A DNA stretch of 64,000 nt, from NCBI GenBank assembly GCA_038502055.1, contig JAXRKN010000045.1, forward strand, positions 4,920,501 through 4,984,500. The letters run 5' to 3'. Made by a program: the position numbers and the translations under genes. Below, in pieces: positions 47,060-59,920 of this stretch. Within the stretch, counting starts at the first letter, position 1. Each line of letters starts with the position of its first letter. This stretch comes from Tanytarsus gracilentus. Taxonomy: Eukaryota > Arthropoda > Insecta > Diptera > Chironomidae. Below the pieces are notes generated by a model, which was given only the letters and a program-made list of their open reading frames with translations, was not told the origin of the DNA and ran no database searches.

Positions 47060-48455
47060 TTACTCTTTGAGTCTTTCTGCAAATTTTTCCTGCTGCAGCT
47101 CTTTCCATTCCTTTTTAGCGCGCATTCTTTTAAGCTGCCCATCCCACACCTAAAGATATAATTAAAGAACCAACATCATAAATTTCATTAATTCTCTCAC
47201 CAAATCGACAAGTCCACCCTGTTTTGCAATCACTTTCTTGACTCGATTTGCAAACTCTATTGACGATTCTTCATTCTTTCGATACATTGGCGGCAAGTAC
47301 CAAACGTCACACACAATCGCCCACGATGTGAACATATTGAATATGTAGTGAAGCATTGAATATCGCGAGCTATTCCAAAAGGCATCGCCAAAGCGTGCAT
47401 CGTACTTGATTGAGACTGGATAAATTTTATCAGCAGCTTCGAAGCTTCCCTTTTTAAATTGCATCACCGATGTGTTGTTGATGCATGTGCCTTCGGGAAA
47501 AATTAATATTGGTGGATTGTTAGGATCTTGAATGTGCTGTCGAAGTCTCTCTACTACTGCTAATCTATCTTTCGCTTCACTTCTCTCAAACCAAATGTGT
47601 GGTGATGCTCGTTCGAGGGCATTTTGAAAGAGACCAAGAAATCCTTCATGTCTTTGACCAATTAATGAGTAAGAGTTATCGCACATGAGAACGAGTACAT
47701 CAATTGTGGAAGTGTGATTGGCAACACAGATAGAACCATTGCTTGGTCGGTTCTCATGTGCGTTGTGATAGTTGAAAACTGCTGAGATTTGAGAGAAATT
47801 CAAAACAGAAAATTGAGGTTGCTCGTACGATTTTTCTCTTGAATTCACCCTCAGGTACTGTCCATCCAATCAGTGCTGTTAGTAATGTCAATATGCAAAC
47901 TCCACTGAAGCAAATGACCACCCTCATTGGCAGTAAAATAAAGTATCGAAAAAGAAATCCCATAAACCAGAGCACTGTTAACTTCCACGAAATAAACTCA
48001 TATCCTCGATTTGTTCTGGTAAGAAGATTCCAGTTCTTAAGCTCTTCCGCTTCAAATCGAGATGTAACGTCGTCTTGTATAATTGCTTCAATTGCAGAAG
48101 TGATATAAGGAAGGGCTTTTGAAATTACATTTTTATCCAGCTCAGATTCATCATTTTTTCTCTTGGTGTCTTTATCAAGACTCAAAACTAGTGATCTCTT
48201 AATGACATCTGTGTCACTGCCTTGATTTACTTCCGGAATGTGTTCTTCATCACTTGATTCTTCTTCTTGATTGTTACTGCTGGGTCTTGCTGACTCGATA
48301 TTTGCTCTCCCAAACTCAAATAAGTAGAGAATTATTTCGACAAAGAGCTTACGGAAACCGAGAAATTTTGAAAGTGAAGTAAATAAAGGAATTAATACGA
48401 AAATCACGAATAGTGGAGTAATAATGAGATCATTTAATGTTGATAGCAATGGCAT
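47060..48455 (-). CDS. Gpat4: Glycerol-3-phosphate acyltransferase 4 (frame break inside)
   Basis: Exons 47849-48455, 47201-47781 and 47060-47149 give 425 residues. It acylates glycerol-3-phosphate to lysophosphatidate at the ER and lipid droplets. All LPLAT motifs are intact: NHTSTID (motif I, HX4D), WFERSEAKDR (II), FPEGTCINNTS (III) and YPVSIKYD (IV). The N-terminus has a hydrophobic hairpin (LFVIFVLIPLFTSL) and a second membrane segment (FLFRYFILLPMRVVICFSGV). The C-terminus ends QGGLVDL, then WDGQLKRMRAKKEWKE. Oddity: the 67 nt at 47782-47848 translate to family-like sequence (FKRKIVRATSIFCFEFLSNL), yet reading straight through shifts frame and soon stops. Removing them as an intron (GTGAAT...CTCAG) restores the frame but drops about 20 residues normally present. 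Either the interval became an intron or there is an indel, in the allele or the assembly. Confidence 0.9.
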
Positions 48456-48846
48456 GGCGTCTTTGGTTACATCTAGAATGAAAAGTATTTAAATCAAGCA
48501 ATAATTATTGAGTTAATTAACTATTTACCAAAATTTTTGTTTTGTTTTGATTTTCACAAAAAAAATTAGCAAAAATTATAAAAAAAATTGTAACGTCTTT
48601 AAGAATTTTGAATTTTATAGCAAAACATTTTTATAGCCCAAAAAAAACAAATCAGCGAGCAATTTATTTTTCCCTGTAAATTTTCATGAATTTCATCATA
48701 TTTTAAAATAATTAACAGCTAATATCAATTAAGTCTCTTCCAAACGTAAGCATGTTAAATGTGTTGAAGTAAAAAGCAGCCAAAAAGCCATTTATAGCAG
48801 TTAAACTAGAAGGAGAAAAAAGTTTGAGATTTTAAAAAAACTTGAC
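48456..48846. other. Divergent promoter region Gpat4 / spindle-F
   Basis: 391 bp between divergent ATGs. A CATTCTAG just upstream of the Gpat4 ATG on the minus strand could be the 3' splice site of a 5' UTR intron. Otherwise AT-rich, with no distinct motif. Confidence 0.4.
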
Positions 48847-50336
48847 ATGTTTAGTAATCATAATAAGGAGCTGCTCAGCAATACATTGGCCTTAAATGTG
48901 GCACTACAGACGATTAAAGAGAGATGTGTGCACTTACAGAAACGCCTCTATGCCTTAGAATCGGAAAATAGCCGATTGCGTCTCAACAATGTCGATGATG
49001 ATGATAAAGTAAATGAGTCACGAAAAAGCGATAACTCACTGATGACTGAGTTAGAGAATATGCGTGCTAAAAATGCGGAATTGACGCTTCAAAATGGCCA
49101 ACTTACCGAAAACCTCTCAATGATATCGACAGAGAATCGCAAGTTATGGCGAAGATTGAGCCACCTAACAAAGGAAAACATCGATAATGAGCCGATGAGG
49201 GGGAGCGAGGAAGAGCCAGTTACGAAGCAGCACGCAAACTTGATACGATCAAAAACATTTACACAAAACTCGCCGCATCAGCTGTTGAGAGAGAAATTTG
49301 TTGGGAATCAAATTGGACCGACGGACGATGATCTTGAGGACATTTCATTGATTGATGATTGCGGGTTTTCAGCCAAGATGTCAGTTGACGGAAGCATTGA
49401 AGATAGTTTTGATGCCGATACGAAATCCTGCACCGAAGGTCTCTTGAGCATTAAGAAAGAGATTTTGAGGCAAAATAATGAGCTGAAGGTGGCCATAAGC
49501 AATTGGAGAAAGAGTAAAAGTGAGTATCATGAACTAAAATTTACTCATACATAATTAAATTAAAAAGACAAAAAATTATTCACATAACATTCGACAACTC
49601 AAATCCTAACGTTGCCGTTGGAAAGTTTTTTTTTCCTTTTAACCGAATTCTCAATGACATTTTGTTGTAACACAATTGTTTGATCGATGACAAGTATTTG
49701 ATACCAACACAATCTCAATGGCCTAATTATAAAAGGGATTTTATATTCATTCCCAACTGACTGACTTATAAATAGACATTGCCATTTGAAAGCACGAAAG
49801 AGTGAACGTCTCGATAATGAGAGTTTGTTTTAATCAAAAGTATCGTAATGCCACTTTAATCCCAATATGAATTTCCTCATTTCACCCGATTCAGCAATGG
49901 CTTCGGAAGCGGTGTGTTCATGCAAATCAAAGACGAGTGATTTAAGCAAAAAGCCAACAATGGTAGATAAAAGCCTTGAAACTGATCGTGATTTGACATT
50001 GGACTTTGAAATGGACCATGATGCACCGAATAATAATAATTTCGAGTTAACAGGAAATGTGCATGCGAATATCCTCGATGATTTGCTTGAACAGAAGAAG
50101 GCAGCCGATAGAGCTGAGAAGGTGAAGTGTGCTGTTACTTTAAAATGACTTTTTAATAACTCTTAAATTTTTTTCAGATTTGTCCAATGTGCGGTAAATT
50201 CTATACGCAAGACATTCTCTTCGAGGAGTTTCAAGAGCATGTCGAGTCGCATTTCCGCGATAGCGATAGTGACATTGAGCAATTGAGTTTAGATCATAAC
50301 TTTGAGTTGGTTTCTCATTCCGTTGGAAACTTTTAA
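48847..50336 (+). CDS. spn-F: Spindle-F-like coiled-coil zinc-finger protein
   Basis: Three exons (48847-49519, 49895-50121, 50178-50336) encode 352 residues, near Drosophila Spn-F (364). The first coil reads LALNVALQTIKERCVHLQKR then LYALESENSRLRL; the second includes MTELENMRAKNAELTLQNGQ and MISTENRKLWRRLSHLTKEN. The C-terminus is a C2H2 finger of UBZ1/TAX1BP1 type (CPMCGKFYTQD then FQEHVESHF). Spn-F is an insect protein at microtubule minus ends that is a substrate and partner of the kinase Ik2 and is needed for oocyte polarity and bristle shape. The identification rests on remembered sequence of the coil, so a different TAX1BP1-like protein is possible. Exon 1 is read from the first ATG. 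Confidence 0.7.
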
Positions 50337-50684
50337 TTAGCAATTATCAAAAAAAAATCTTCAGTATGCTATTAAATAAGTTAAACAACGTGTAAACTTT
50401 AAAATAATTTGATTTACATTGCAAAAAAGCGGGTGATGATGGAATGAGCATTGAAAAGGACTGTCAAAGTCTAAGGTCACATACAAAAAACTTTAATTTG
50501 CCAATTTATCAATTTTTATTCGCGATATCCTCATTATGTTTACGGATCGACATCTAAATGATTCATTATTACTTAAGAGTTTATTATTAGGTAAAAATTT
50601 GTTATTTCATTACTTCATAACAGATGTGTCTACAAAATGCTTCCAGAGAAGTGAAATAAATGACTATTTGAAGAGATTTTACAT

Positions 50685-51493
50685 TCAACCGAGTTTTGAT
50701 GGCTTCAACTCGATCGTTGCGAGCTCTTCAACTGCCTTACTTTCAGCATTCGGTTGTGTCGTTTTTTGGAGGAGATTTTTACTGAACCACATTGGTCGTG
50801 GCTTTTCCATCTCTACAATTCTCTTGCCGTTCCAGAATTCTGCTGGTTCTTTATCTCTTTCGCCCTCATAAAGCACCACAACATCTTTATCAACTGGATC
50901 TAACTTTTGTTCATTCATGAGCTTCGTCCATATTTCTTTTGTTTCATCGGTGATTTTTTTATAGCACTGTGGGCATAGACGGCCTGGCTCGTGATGATGT
51001 CCACAATTATTGCAAGTTTGCAATGGCTTTGATCTAAGAATTTTTAATCCCTCGGGACCGCCTCGATATGGAATTCCTATTTTCCTAGTCTTTCGAACTT
51101 CTAGCGTGCGTCGGAAAATGGGCACAGCAAAGAGAAAACCATCGCCAATTAAATCTTTAAGAGAAAATGGATCTTTCGGTGGTGTCGCTGGATGTTGAAA
51201 ACTGGAATTGATTACTAGGCCGAAGGATTCTGAAAATAATAATTAGTTATGTTTATTTTCATCTATTATGTTGAAAGTATAGCAATTATTTAAATATTTA
51301 ACTTTAAATAAAAATTTTAATATTTTGTAAAAATCAAAATAATTTTTTTCAAAAATAAACTATTTGAAACTTATTGATTTTCAATTTCTTCACAACACTC
51401 ACCTGGTGGAAAAGGATGTCGACTGAATAGCGATGGCAAAACAGCTTCAAATTGCCGAATAATTAAAGAAATTTCATTAATAACTCGATTCAT
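50685..51493 (-). CDS. mRpL32: Mitochondrial ribosomal protein bL32m
   Basis: Two exons (51403-51493, 50685-51229) give 211 residues. After a presequence (MNRVINEISLIIRQFEAVLP) comes the maturation region and the L32 core: FRRTLEVRKTRKIG, then a zinc ribbon, CNNC and CPQC with GHHHEPGRL between. The C-terminal part, NGKRIVEMEKPRPMWFSKNL, is typical of metazoan bL32m. It belongs to the large subunit of the mitochondrial ribosome; its precursor is processed by the m-AAA protease in yeast and mammals. It is convergent with spn-F and divergent from the first exon at 51926. Confidence 0.95.
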
Positions 51494-51925
51494 TTTTCAG
51501 TGCTTTTGAGGTTGTGTTTATGTTTATTTTTAATTTTAATTTTTGCGTAAATTTATGAATTAAAACCAACCCAGTTAAAAGGATTAATGATAAATTAGAA
51601 TTTTAAATACCATCCAGTGAACAAAATTATTGTAATTTCCTTCAAAATCACAAGACAATTATAAAATTCAAAAAATACGTTACAAAAATACAATCAAACT
51701 TCGACAAACTCAAAATTGTAAGGTTCTCATACAAGTCAGGGGCGTAAATGAATTTTATTTATTTTTTACATCAGGCATTTAGCATGAAAACGCCTTACCG
51801 CCACCCTGACTATTTGTATTTTGAATTTTTTTCATCCCTACCAAAGAGATTTTTTTCGAAGAGAAAAAAGACTTAAGAAAAATATGTTATCGTGCTAGTC
51901 GGTGTTCAGATTCATTTCAACAATC
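51494..51925. other. Divergent intergenic region downstream-gene promoter
   Basis: 432 bp between the divergent start codons of mRpL32 and the 51926 exon. TTCAGATTC at about 51906-51914 resembles an initiator about 15-20 bp before the plus-strand ATG. No TATA box is evident. Confidence 0.35.
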
Positions 51926-52135
51926 ATGAGCGTAAGTTCTAATCGGGCAGTATGCGCCCGTCGTTTGGTGCAAGAGAAATTGTGCAATTTATTGTTCAAT
52001 AACAATCAAAAATGTGTTACGGTGAAAAGAAATTTCGGTACTTATTTACCGCAAGCGAATGCCAATCCCTTCGTGAAGATTTATCAAGGGAACAATAAAT
52101 TTGGATCATTCATAAGCACCATCAAGCATGGCCAG
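51926..52135 (+). CDS. First coding exon, mitochondrial-type leader (partial gene)
   Basis: ATG at 51926 opens 70 codons ending at a consensus donor (GCCAG|GTGAG, 52135/52136) in phase 0. The first 40 residues carry many Arg/Lys and almost no acid (NRAVCARRLVQEKLCNLLF, then TVKRNFGTYL); RNFG looks like a matrix-protease site. The remainder reads FVKIYQGNNKFGSFIST. The rest of the gene must lie beyond a long intron, possibly beyond this window: I found no matching second exon up to 64000. I do not recognise the protein. The start was chosen over an upstream TTG because ATG 51926 has a good context and sits just after a possible initiator. Confidence 0.6.
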
Positions 52136-55100
52136 GTGAGTTAGCTAATGACAACTTTGCGAAAGTCATAAAAATTTGAATCGAAAAAAAATATAAAAAA
52201 ATTTCGGGTTTTGTTGCATAACAACATTGAGAGAAAAAAGTATTGAAAGTGACACTCCGATAGTGCGATCGATGATAGTGATCAATGGAATATATCTGTA
52301 TGATAGAGATTTCTCTAAAAGATGGAAAGTTTTTTTTGAACGTGGTGAAAAATGATGAGCATAAAAAATGTTTAAATTGGTGAAAAACAGTTACAAAAAA
52401 AAGATCAATACGCAATCAATTAAATCAATTAGCAGTAAATAATAAAAAATATATACAATTAACCGCACAAAAGAGAAGAAATTTCTACGTTAAAAAAAAG
52501 AAAAGAAATTTCGTTAAAAATGAGCTTTTTATGTGGAGCATTAATGTGCAGAAAAAAGGCATTAAAAACAATATTTTCATAATTAATTGAGGAAAAAAGT
52601 GAATTTTTGAGTGATAATTGATACTTTACATGATCGCTGAATTTTTGCAATTTATTTTAAAAGATTTTTTATTTTAATTAAAAATTAAAAAGTTTTTAAA
52701 ATGTAAAATGTTTTAAAATTATTTCATTTCAAAAATGACAACATTTTTTTAATTAAAAAATTTTTAAAAAAGAAGTTAAAATATTTTCCAATTGAATCTT
52801 AAATGAATGATCATCAACATGTTGCAACATGAAATATGAACATAAAAAATTAATGTTAGTGATCAAGTCTAAAAATATTTAATGTCTTTTAAATTTAAAA
52901 TTTAATAAAAAAGCTCTCGATGATAAAAGTTTAAAAATTTTTCGAAGAAATTTCTTTTCTTTTCACTGACCGTGCGGATGGGAATTCAATGTATTTAGCC
53001 GAGAGAGTCTCTCTCACTCTGTTTTTTATGATATATCGAGCCTTTCACTTTTATGTATACACAATCATACATTAGTGTACACACAGAGTCACTGGCTGCT
53101 CTTCACCGAAATAAAAAAAAATATAAAATAAAGAAAAGAAATTGAATTACAGCCGACACTCACTTAACAATTAAAGTGAATCTCTCTCATCATTTCTGTT
53201 AAATCGCAAGAAGTAAAATGAAAATTTCTAACAAAACTGCAAAAAAAGAGCGCGCGCACAAAAATTATCATCATGATCATACGGTTGTTGCTAAGAGCAT
53301 CTAGTCGAAGCCAACCCAGCGAATAAAAAAAATACATAAAACATCCAAAGAAGAAAAAGTGCTGTTGAAATGGAAGAGAAAAGAAGAAAAATATCAGAAA
53401 TGAAATGTAGAACGCGAGCTACAAAACGAGAGTTCGAAGCAAGTTTACCGTGTGCGTATTGATCGCAGTGGTCAGAAGCGTTTAAATGAAATCTCTTATA
53501 AAAATTATTCAAATTTTTTCCTTTTCTGGGTAAATGCCTAAAGCCTATTGATTTCATCTCGCACTCTCAAGTTTCGTCAACAATATTTTAATCTTTTTTT
53601 ACAAAAATAAAAATTTTCGAAAACTTTATTCGAGAGAATTAAAATATATTAAAATATCCCTCGTTGTCTCGCGTCGTCATAACTTTTGGAATGAAGAAAA
53701 TGTGTCTTAATATTATCTCTTTAAGTAATTTTAAACACACACGTCGAGTTTGCCATCGATTAAAGTAGGTTACAAATTCTTGAAATACGAAAAAAAAATC
53801 GTAAGCAAGCGACCAAATATATATACTCACATATATATTTTTCTCCTCTTCTTCTTCTTTATAATATTATTTGTTATAAAGCTTTCCTGTCTTCATTATT
53901 GCGACTTTCTCAATCCGCTCGGCTTGGCTTTAAGAAACATACCAAACGCGATGTATGTACATGTGTGTGTACACATATTATGCATAGGTGCTGGCTGACT
54001 CTTTTTTTCTACAATAAATTTTTGCCTCTTCGTCACTTTCTTTCAATTTTTTTTTCATTTTCTTCAGCGATAATTTTTTTTTGGGAAGCAAGTTTTTTTA
54101 ATAAGTAACCCTAAGGCTATTTCTTTCTCACATTATATAAAAAAGCTCTCACTCTCTCAGTTTATACTCTCACTTGAAATATTTTGTCATTCATCATGCG
54201 AGCAATTTTTATTGAACATGTGGACACAACAGCAAAAATTTCTAACTTGTCACTCTTTTTGCAACAATTTCAAACTCAAAGTTCAGGAAGAAATCCATCA
54301 AAAGTGAGCTTTTGAACGGATACCGAACGAAAAGAATAAATTTCCGACATTATTTTCCTTGATCGCGCATCCATTTCAATGTCGAGAAGTAGGTGCAACA
54401 ACAAGCAGAAGACATTAATAACTTGCCATTCAAATATTTTAATATTGATAGATTTAGTATAAAAGATTTTATAGCTCGCGAAGCTGTAAACTCGCAAAAC
54501 CGTGCAAGAATGAACGGCAAAACTTCTCAATAGAATGATAAAGAGCCTTCATGCTTGTGTGTGCTCGACTGGCTCTCGTGTAAGAAAAAGAAAAATCCGT
54601 GAGCGTTGAGTTCAGCGAGTCTTCTTCTTCTTTTTTCATCTCGCATATGCGAAGAGATTGTGTGTGAATAATTTAAATTTATTAGCAAAGGAATATTCAT
54701 ATCCACGAGAATCGTCGATTAAAAAAAGCTTTTGATTATTTTGTTAAACAAATTGAAGATTTTTTTTCTTTACAAGCGAAACTTTTCAAGTTAACAAAAG
54801 AAGTTCTAAAGTTTAATCAAAATTTTTACTCATTTGTTCTAATGTCTGTAAGCTAGCCTAACAGTCTCCCTCGCTATTTATTTTACCAAATTAAAAATTA
54901 TCAAACATGACTATTCAATTAGACAAAGTCAACACAGATGAGTTGAAGAGTGACGAAAAAGAGTCGAAGCCAAAAAAAAAAGTTAAGAACATTTTTTTTT
55001 TCGTGATTGATGGGAAGCGGATTTTGCCCACTAATCTTGTAGGTTTTCTTTTACGACTTTTTTTTTGTAAAAAACAAACACGGAAATTGATTTCTTAAAG

Positions 55101-56981
55101 CTCGTTAACTTCGTCATCAGTCGATTCTCTTCCCATCTTCTTTTTTCATCAATTATTTTTATAATCTGCAGACATGATGCATTCAATATAAAACTTCTCT
55201 GATCGTTTACAAGAAATGAAAAAAAAATGAAGAGGAAAGAGAGAAAAAACTTGAAAGCCCCCAAAACGGCAAGTGGATTTTGGAACGGTTTTTTTTTCGA
55301 GTCGGGAGGGGAAAAAATGTGTGTGTTGAAGAGTGATAAGCTCAAAGTAGAAAACCATCAACATCGAAGGCCTTCCTGATGTGATCACATGTGCGTTGCC
55401 CAACACTCAAATATTTGCAGTTTGTTAGATATTTGCATTATGTCCGCACACACACAACGGTGAGAAGAAAAATTTCCTCATAGCTATGAAAAATGATGTT
55501 GAAACTGAGCTTTTTAACCTCTTCCATTATATGCTGCACATTTGAGCCACTGCCGAGCTCGATTCCGGTTTTTCTTTGCCTCGATGTATGCGTTTATGTT
55601 AACTCTCGCATGTGTGTTCGCAGAGAGGAGAAAAATGAGAGGAAAAATTCCATAGACAGCCCCCGGTCGATGAAAAAAAATTGCAATTATGATGGGTGCA
55701 CATGAAAACGCTCTTATTACGCACTATCGACTATGTTAAAGTGACTTTTGAGCGCTAACGTTGCGTAATTTTCAACATATGCTGTCTATAACTTCACAAG
55801 ACCTCCTTCTGTCTGTGTGTTCCCCATATAATTTTTCGCTATCAGCTAAGAGAAGAAGAAAGAAAAATGATTAACTCGAAAAAAAAGAAATTTTATGTTG
55901 CTGTTGATGATGGGCATGTAATTTTTTCTTCAACAATATAATAAAACTTTAAAGCGCGACAATAGCGCGAGTGAGAGAAGAGATTTCAATTTCCTAACCA
56001 TATATGGTGTTAATGGTCCTCAGTTCATTGTTTAAAGCCGCCTCTTTTATTTATCGCCGAATTAAATTTCCCAAAAATTTATTTTCAAAAAAAAAATTGA
56101 CACAAACTTTGACTCACGCATGTCATACATTCAGCATCGATGGGAAAATCGTTAATTTTCTTCTCTTTGAACATCGAACGATTGCTTCACAATTGCCAAC
56201 CTTGAAGCGTGTTTAGAGTCCAACACTCGACACGTTTAGTTCGTCATCGATAATCATCGGATATATTCTCATATGAGATTGTGTTGATGGTCATAACCGA
56301 GAAGAAGAAGAAGAATATTATGACAAATATTTAATATGCGAGATAGCACAATCGCGATTTCTTGTCTATCTCCGTGCGACTCTCATGAATTGGTTGGATG
56401 ACTGCAGAGAAAAGGGCGCTAATTAAATGAAGAAATCTTAGCTGAGGTTATAAAGTTCTAAAATTTTAAAATTCAAAACTTGTTTAGAAACGTGCCAATT
56501 TTTCCAAAAGATCTTTTCGTTTTTTTATCTTTTAATTAAAGTCTTTGGTTGTTTCCATGCGACGATCATTAAGGCAACAATATGTGACTTTTAAAACGAA
56601 TGCATTTAAGGATCTCGAAAGTCTCATCTGAAATTTTTTTGATGACATTCAATACCTTTAAAAAAATTTTTAAATTTGTGTCAAGCATTTTCAATAATTA
56701 TAAAAAAATGCGTTTATTTCGCTTACAAAAATAACACTGTGACATTTTGTATTTTGTCCGCAAATAAGTAAGCAACGGTAATTTGTTCAAATCATATAAA
56801 TTTATTTCATTATGATTTCTTTTGCCCGTGGACAATTAACCTTTTAATTTAGATAAAATATCCAAACTCCTTTTAAATATCAACTTTTATGCAACTTTTT
56901 GAAACTTGATAGAAATTGTGTCATCCTTAATATAAAAAAAAGTCATCATCGATAAAAAATTTCGATAGAAAATTAATGCGC
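52136..56981. other. Probable long first intron, 5' part
   Basis: Largely AT-rich non-coding DNA with GA- and CT-rich tracts, simple repeats (such as ATATAT at 53815-53840), and clusters of TGTGT/ACACAC at 53040-53080 and 53955-53980. One coding-like exon is proposed at 54907. Other short frames show no splice support. Confidence 0.35.
54907..55038 (+). CDS. Possible alternative first exon
   Basis: ATG at 54907 has a favourable context (CAAACATGA) and opens MTIQLDKVNTDELKSDEKE followed by a lysine-rich stretch (SKPKKKVK). Two donors are plausible: GTTAAG at 54980, inside an A10 run, or GTAGGT at 55039, the latter giving 44 residues ending FFFVIDGKRILPTNL. If real, it would give the downstream gene an isoform without the mitochondrial-type leader of the 51926 exon. 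Transcript data are needed to accept it; it may be chance. Confidence 0.3.
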
Positions 56982-57003
56982 AAAAAAGAGAAGAAGAAGA
57001 ATG

Positions 57004-58239
57004 GAGCGAAGTGTGCTTTGAAAGAGAGAAGACTGAAATTTTTTTTTGCTCCGTGATTAAATGAGATTAAGCAGTGATAGGGTAGTAAAAAGTAGTGAAT
57101 TAGCTAGAGTGAGGCAGGTAGTCACATAAAAGGTTCGAGTACATTCGAGTTGGAAGGGAAGTAAGCAGGGATTGGATAATTTTTAAATTGGGGATTTTTC
57201 GAGGAAATTTTCATGGACAACTATTTTATTTATTGGGGGAAAGTATCTTTAATTGTGATAGAATCAGTTTAGGAACGGAAGCAGAGGATTGAGAATTTTA
57301 AAATCAGAAATTCCTTCTGAGGAAATATTTTCATTTTCATTGAAAAGGAGTGATAATTACCATTCTGGGAAGTCGAGCGGGATGGTTTAGCATGACATTG
57401 GAAGTGACTTCAGTGTGATGAAGTGCTTTTTGAGGTGTAGTTTTGTCAGTTTAGCTGATAAATTGATAATTGATTTAAATTTTGTTAGAAATTAATTTTT
57501 TTTTTTGGGAAAATAAGGGGGTGCGAAATAAACAAAGGGGAATTTAACTAAGAAAAGGGGTTGAGTGGTGAATTAGGTGAATTTTGAGTGGTGAATTTCA
57601 AAATAAAAGTGTCAGTTAGAGAATTGTAATTTGTTTTTTGTTTTATTTTGTTTGCAAGTATTTTGATAGGTAGTTAAGGGATTTGCACACTTCGTTCTCG
57701 AGGGAGGGTCTTTGTTTGTGAACGTTGCCAACTGTGTACACTAGTCTCAGTTGAGGAAGGTAGTGGTGGAATCACGGCTTTTCTCTAAGTGATTTGAAAT
57801 ATATTGTTGATTTGGTTTTGATTAGTTGGAAACTGTAATATCTGTTCAGTAAACAAGACTGTTCTTAACCGTAGTTTCACTAGAAACTACTAACAAAAAA
57901 TCATTCGAAAACAAAAACTTACAAATTACAAAAAACAAAAACACTAACACACTAACATTGCCGTAAAGGTATTTTAAAATTCCCTATTAACCAACGCTGA
58001 TGGTAGAGGGTGGTTGGCCCGACATCAGTTCTCACTAACGATTATCTAATTGTATTTATTCCGAGAAGGGGTTTGTTCGTAACCTGTGGCTTGTATCGAC
58101 TGTAGATACTTGCCTAAGTAGCCCGCTAGACCCTGCTTTTCCGAGGAATCGGGGGTCAATCATGTGTGGTTGCGTTGGACGTCTCTCCTACTTCGGTAGT
58201 GGCCACCTAATCGTCATCTAATCTAATCTAATCTAATCT
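57004..58239 (+). mobile_element. Non-coding non-LTR/SINE-like retroelement
   Basis: This 1,236-bp insert is bounded by an identical 22-bp direct repeat (56982-57003 and 58240-58261; core GAGAAGAAGAAGAATG). A long target duplication plus a 3' end made of about five ATCTA units points to target-primed reverse transcription. Composition is distinct, GC-richer than the flanks, above all in the last 200 bp. No reverse transcriptase frame is present, so it is either a SINE-like unit or a LINE whose coding part was deleted while both ends were kept. The clade is unresolved. Confidence 0.8.
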
Positions 58240-58261
58240 AAAAAAGAGAAGAAGAAGAATG

Positions 58262-59899
58262 AAAATCGGCAAAAGTCAGAGAGTGACAATGTCCATACGG
58301 TTGTTTCACCATTCATAAAATGATCTTTAAATATATTCACTGCAAACTAACACGCCTCGATGAAAAATCAATTGGTTATCACTATTGCCAAGCTGATGAT
58401 ACCACACTCTCGTATAAGATGCTTCACAATATGGCCTTGATTTTTTTTTTCGGTCTCGGAGATGAGGAAAAAAGCAAAAGCAAAGATGTAAAAAATTTCA
58501 TGATATTTTTTTTCGAAAGAGAAGAGAGGAAAAAATTCATTTTGAACAAGTGGCTGATAAAAAGTCTCCACGCGCATGTAAACTGGTATCGCTGTAAGTG
58601 GGACACACATACCGAACTGAAGAAACTATCTCTCTCACTCTCGCGCAAGTCTCAATTGGAAACCTCAATGGAAAAATATTTTTTCTTCTCTCGGTTACTC
58701 AATTGAGCGTGCATTTAAGTCTTTTAAATAATTTAAGTTAAAAAAATCTTAAGAAATATTTTAAAATCTAGAAGATTTTAATGAGGCTTTTAAATATTAG
58801 CCAATACGTGTGGCACTAAATGGATTCTGAATTTAGTAAATTTTTCCTTTCTAATTCTCGACTTCATTGTTATCGCACACGTGAACTGGCGATGAATAAA
58901 GATTCGCCATTAGTATAAAAAAATAAAGCTTCCTTCTTGGACTTTTTATTACGAAGTTTTTTGCACTCCTTCAAGGTCGAGAGCTCTTTCATGAAATTAG
59001 ACATGTGATAAATTTAGTGGACTACAAATGAGGAAGCATTAATTGCCATTTTGGCCAAAAAAAACATCAATTATTTCTCATAAAGACCTCCTTGGTTAAT
59101 TGAGATGAAAACAAATTCGTAATTTGGCTTCTTTTCACCTTATAATAATATATTTTTGAACTCGTGTGTGCGTGTGCGATATAAATTAGCTTTTGACACC
59201 AAAATTTAATCACATTATGACAGGTTTCCAATAAATTTTTTTTTGCGAAACGCGAAAAAGTAATAAAATTTCATTCAAAAAAATTCCAAATGTCAGATGG
59301 TGCAGAGAATGTCGTTAGAGTGTGAAAAACATCGCGAAATTACTAAAGTGTATTAACACCTGGTTTTTATTAAAGTTTTTTGTCAATAAAATAATTTTTT
59401 AAATTTCAGTTAGTTACTTAAACTAGAAATAAAAAATTCAAACCAAAAAAGTTCTATCTTTATTTGCAAGTTAAATAAAAATCGTAAAAAAACCCTTAAA
59501 AATGACTCGCTTTCAATTTCAAGAATTCTCTTGTTGCATGTTCACCTCTCATTCATTCATCAGCAGTCGAGTGTGAGATTCCTCGAGAAAAATACTTTTT
59601 CATATTATCACGTCATTCGCCACTTCGTTTATTAAACATTGTGACTGCGATTTAGGAGTGAAAGTAAACGGTGATGATGATCATCTGCGACGATGATGTC
59701 AATGATGACAAAAGAGAGTTTATAATTTTATTGTATCTTAAATCATGATGTTTAGCTGCTGACAAAGATCGTCAGCATAAGTGATATAATCGCACGATAT
59801 ATTCCACAATCTGTTCAGCATTGATGTGCATAAAAGTGTATACGGTTGATATTTGGAATGTGAAAAAATGCAGTTAAAATGTTAATATTGCACAAGTGC
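58262..59899. other. Non-coding spacer or intron
   Basis: AT-rich with purine-rich patches. A 128-codon plus frame at 58320-58706 contains low-complexity F/K/S runs and matches nothing I recognise; no splice or start context supports it. Confidence 0.4.
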
Positions 59900-59920
59900 A
59901 CGATGTAATGGCGAAACAAC

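Noticed and set aside
58320..58706. 128-codon plus-strand ORF
   Set aside because: Contains homopolymer-derived FFF and KKK runs, no recognisable domain and no promoter or splice context.
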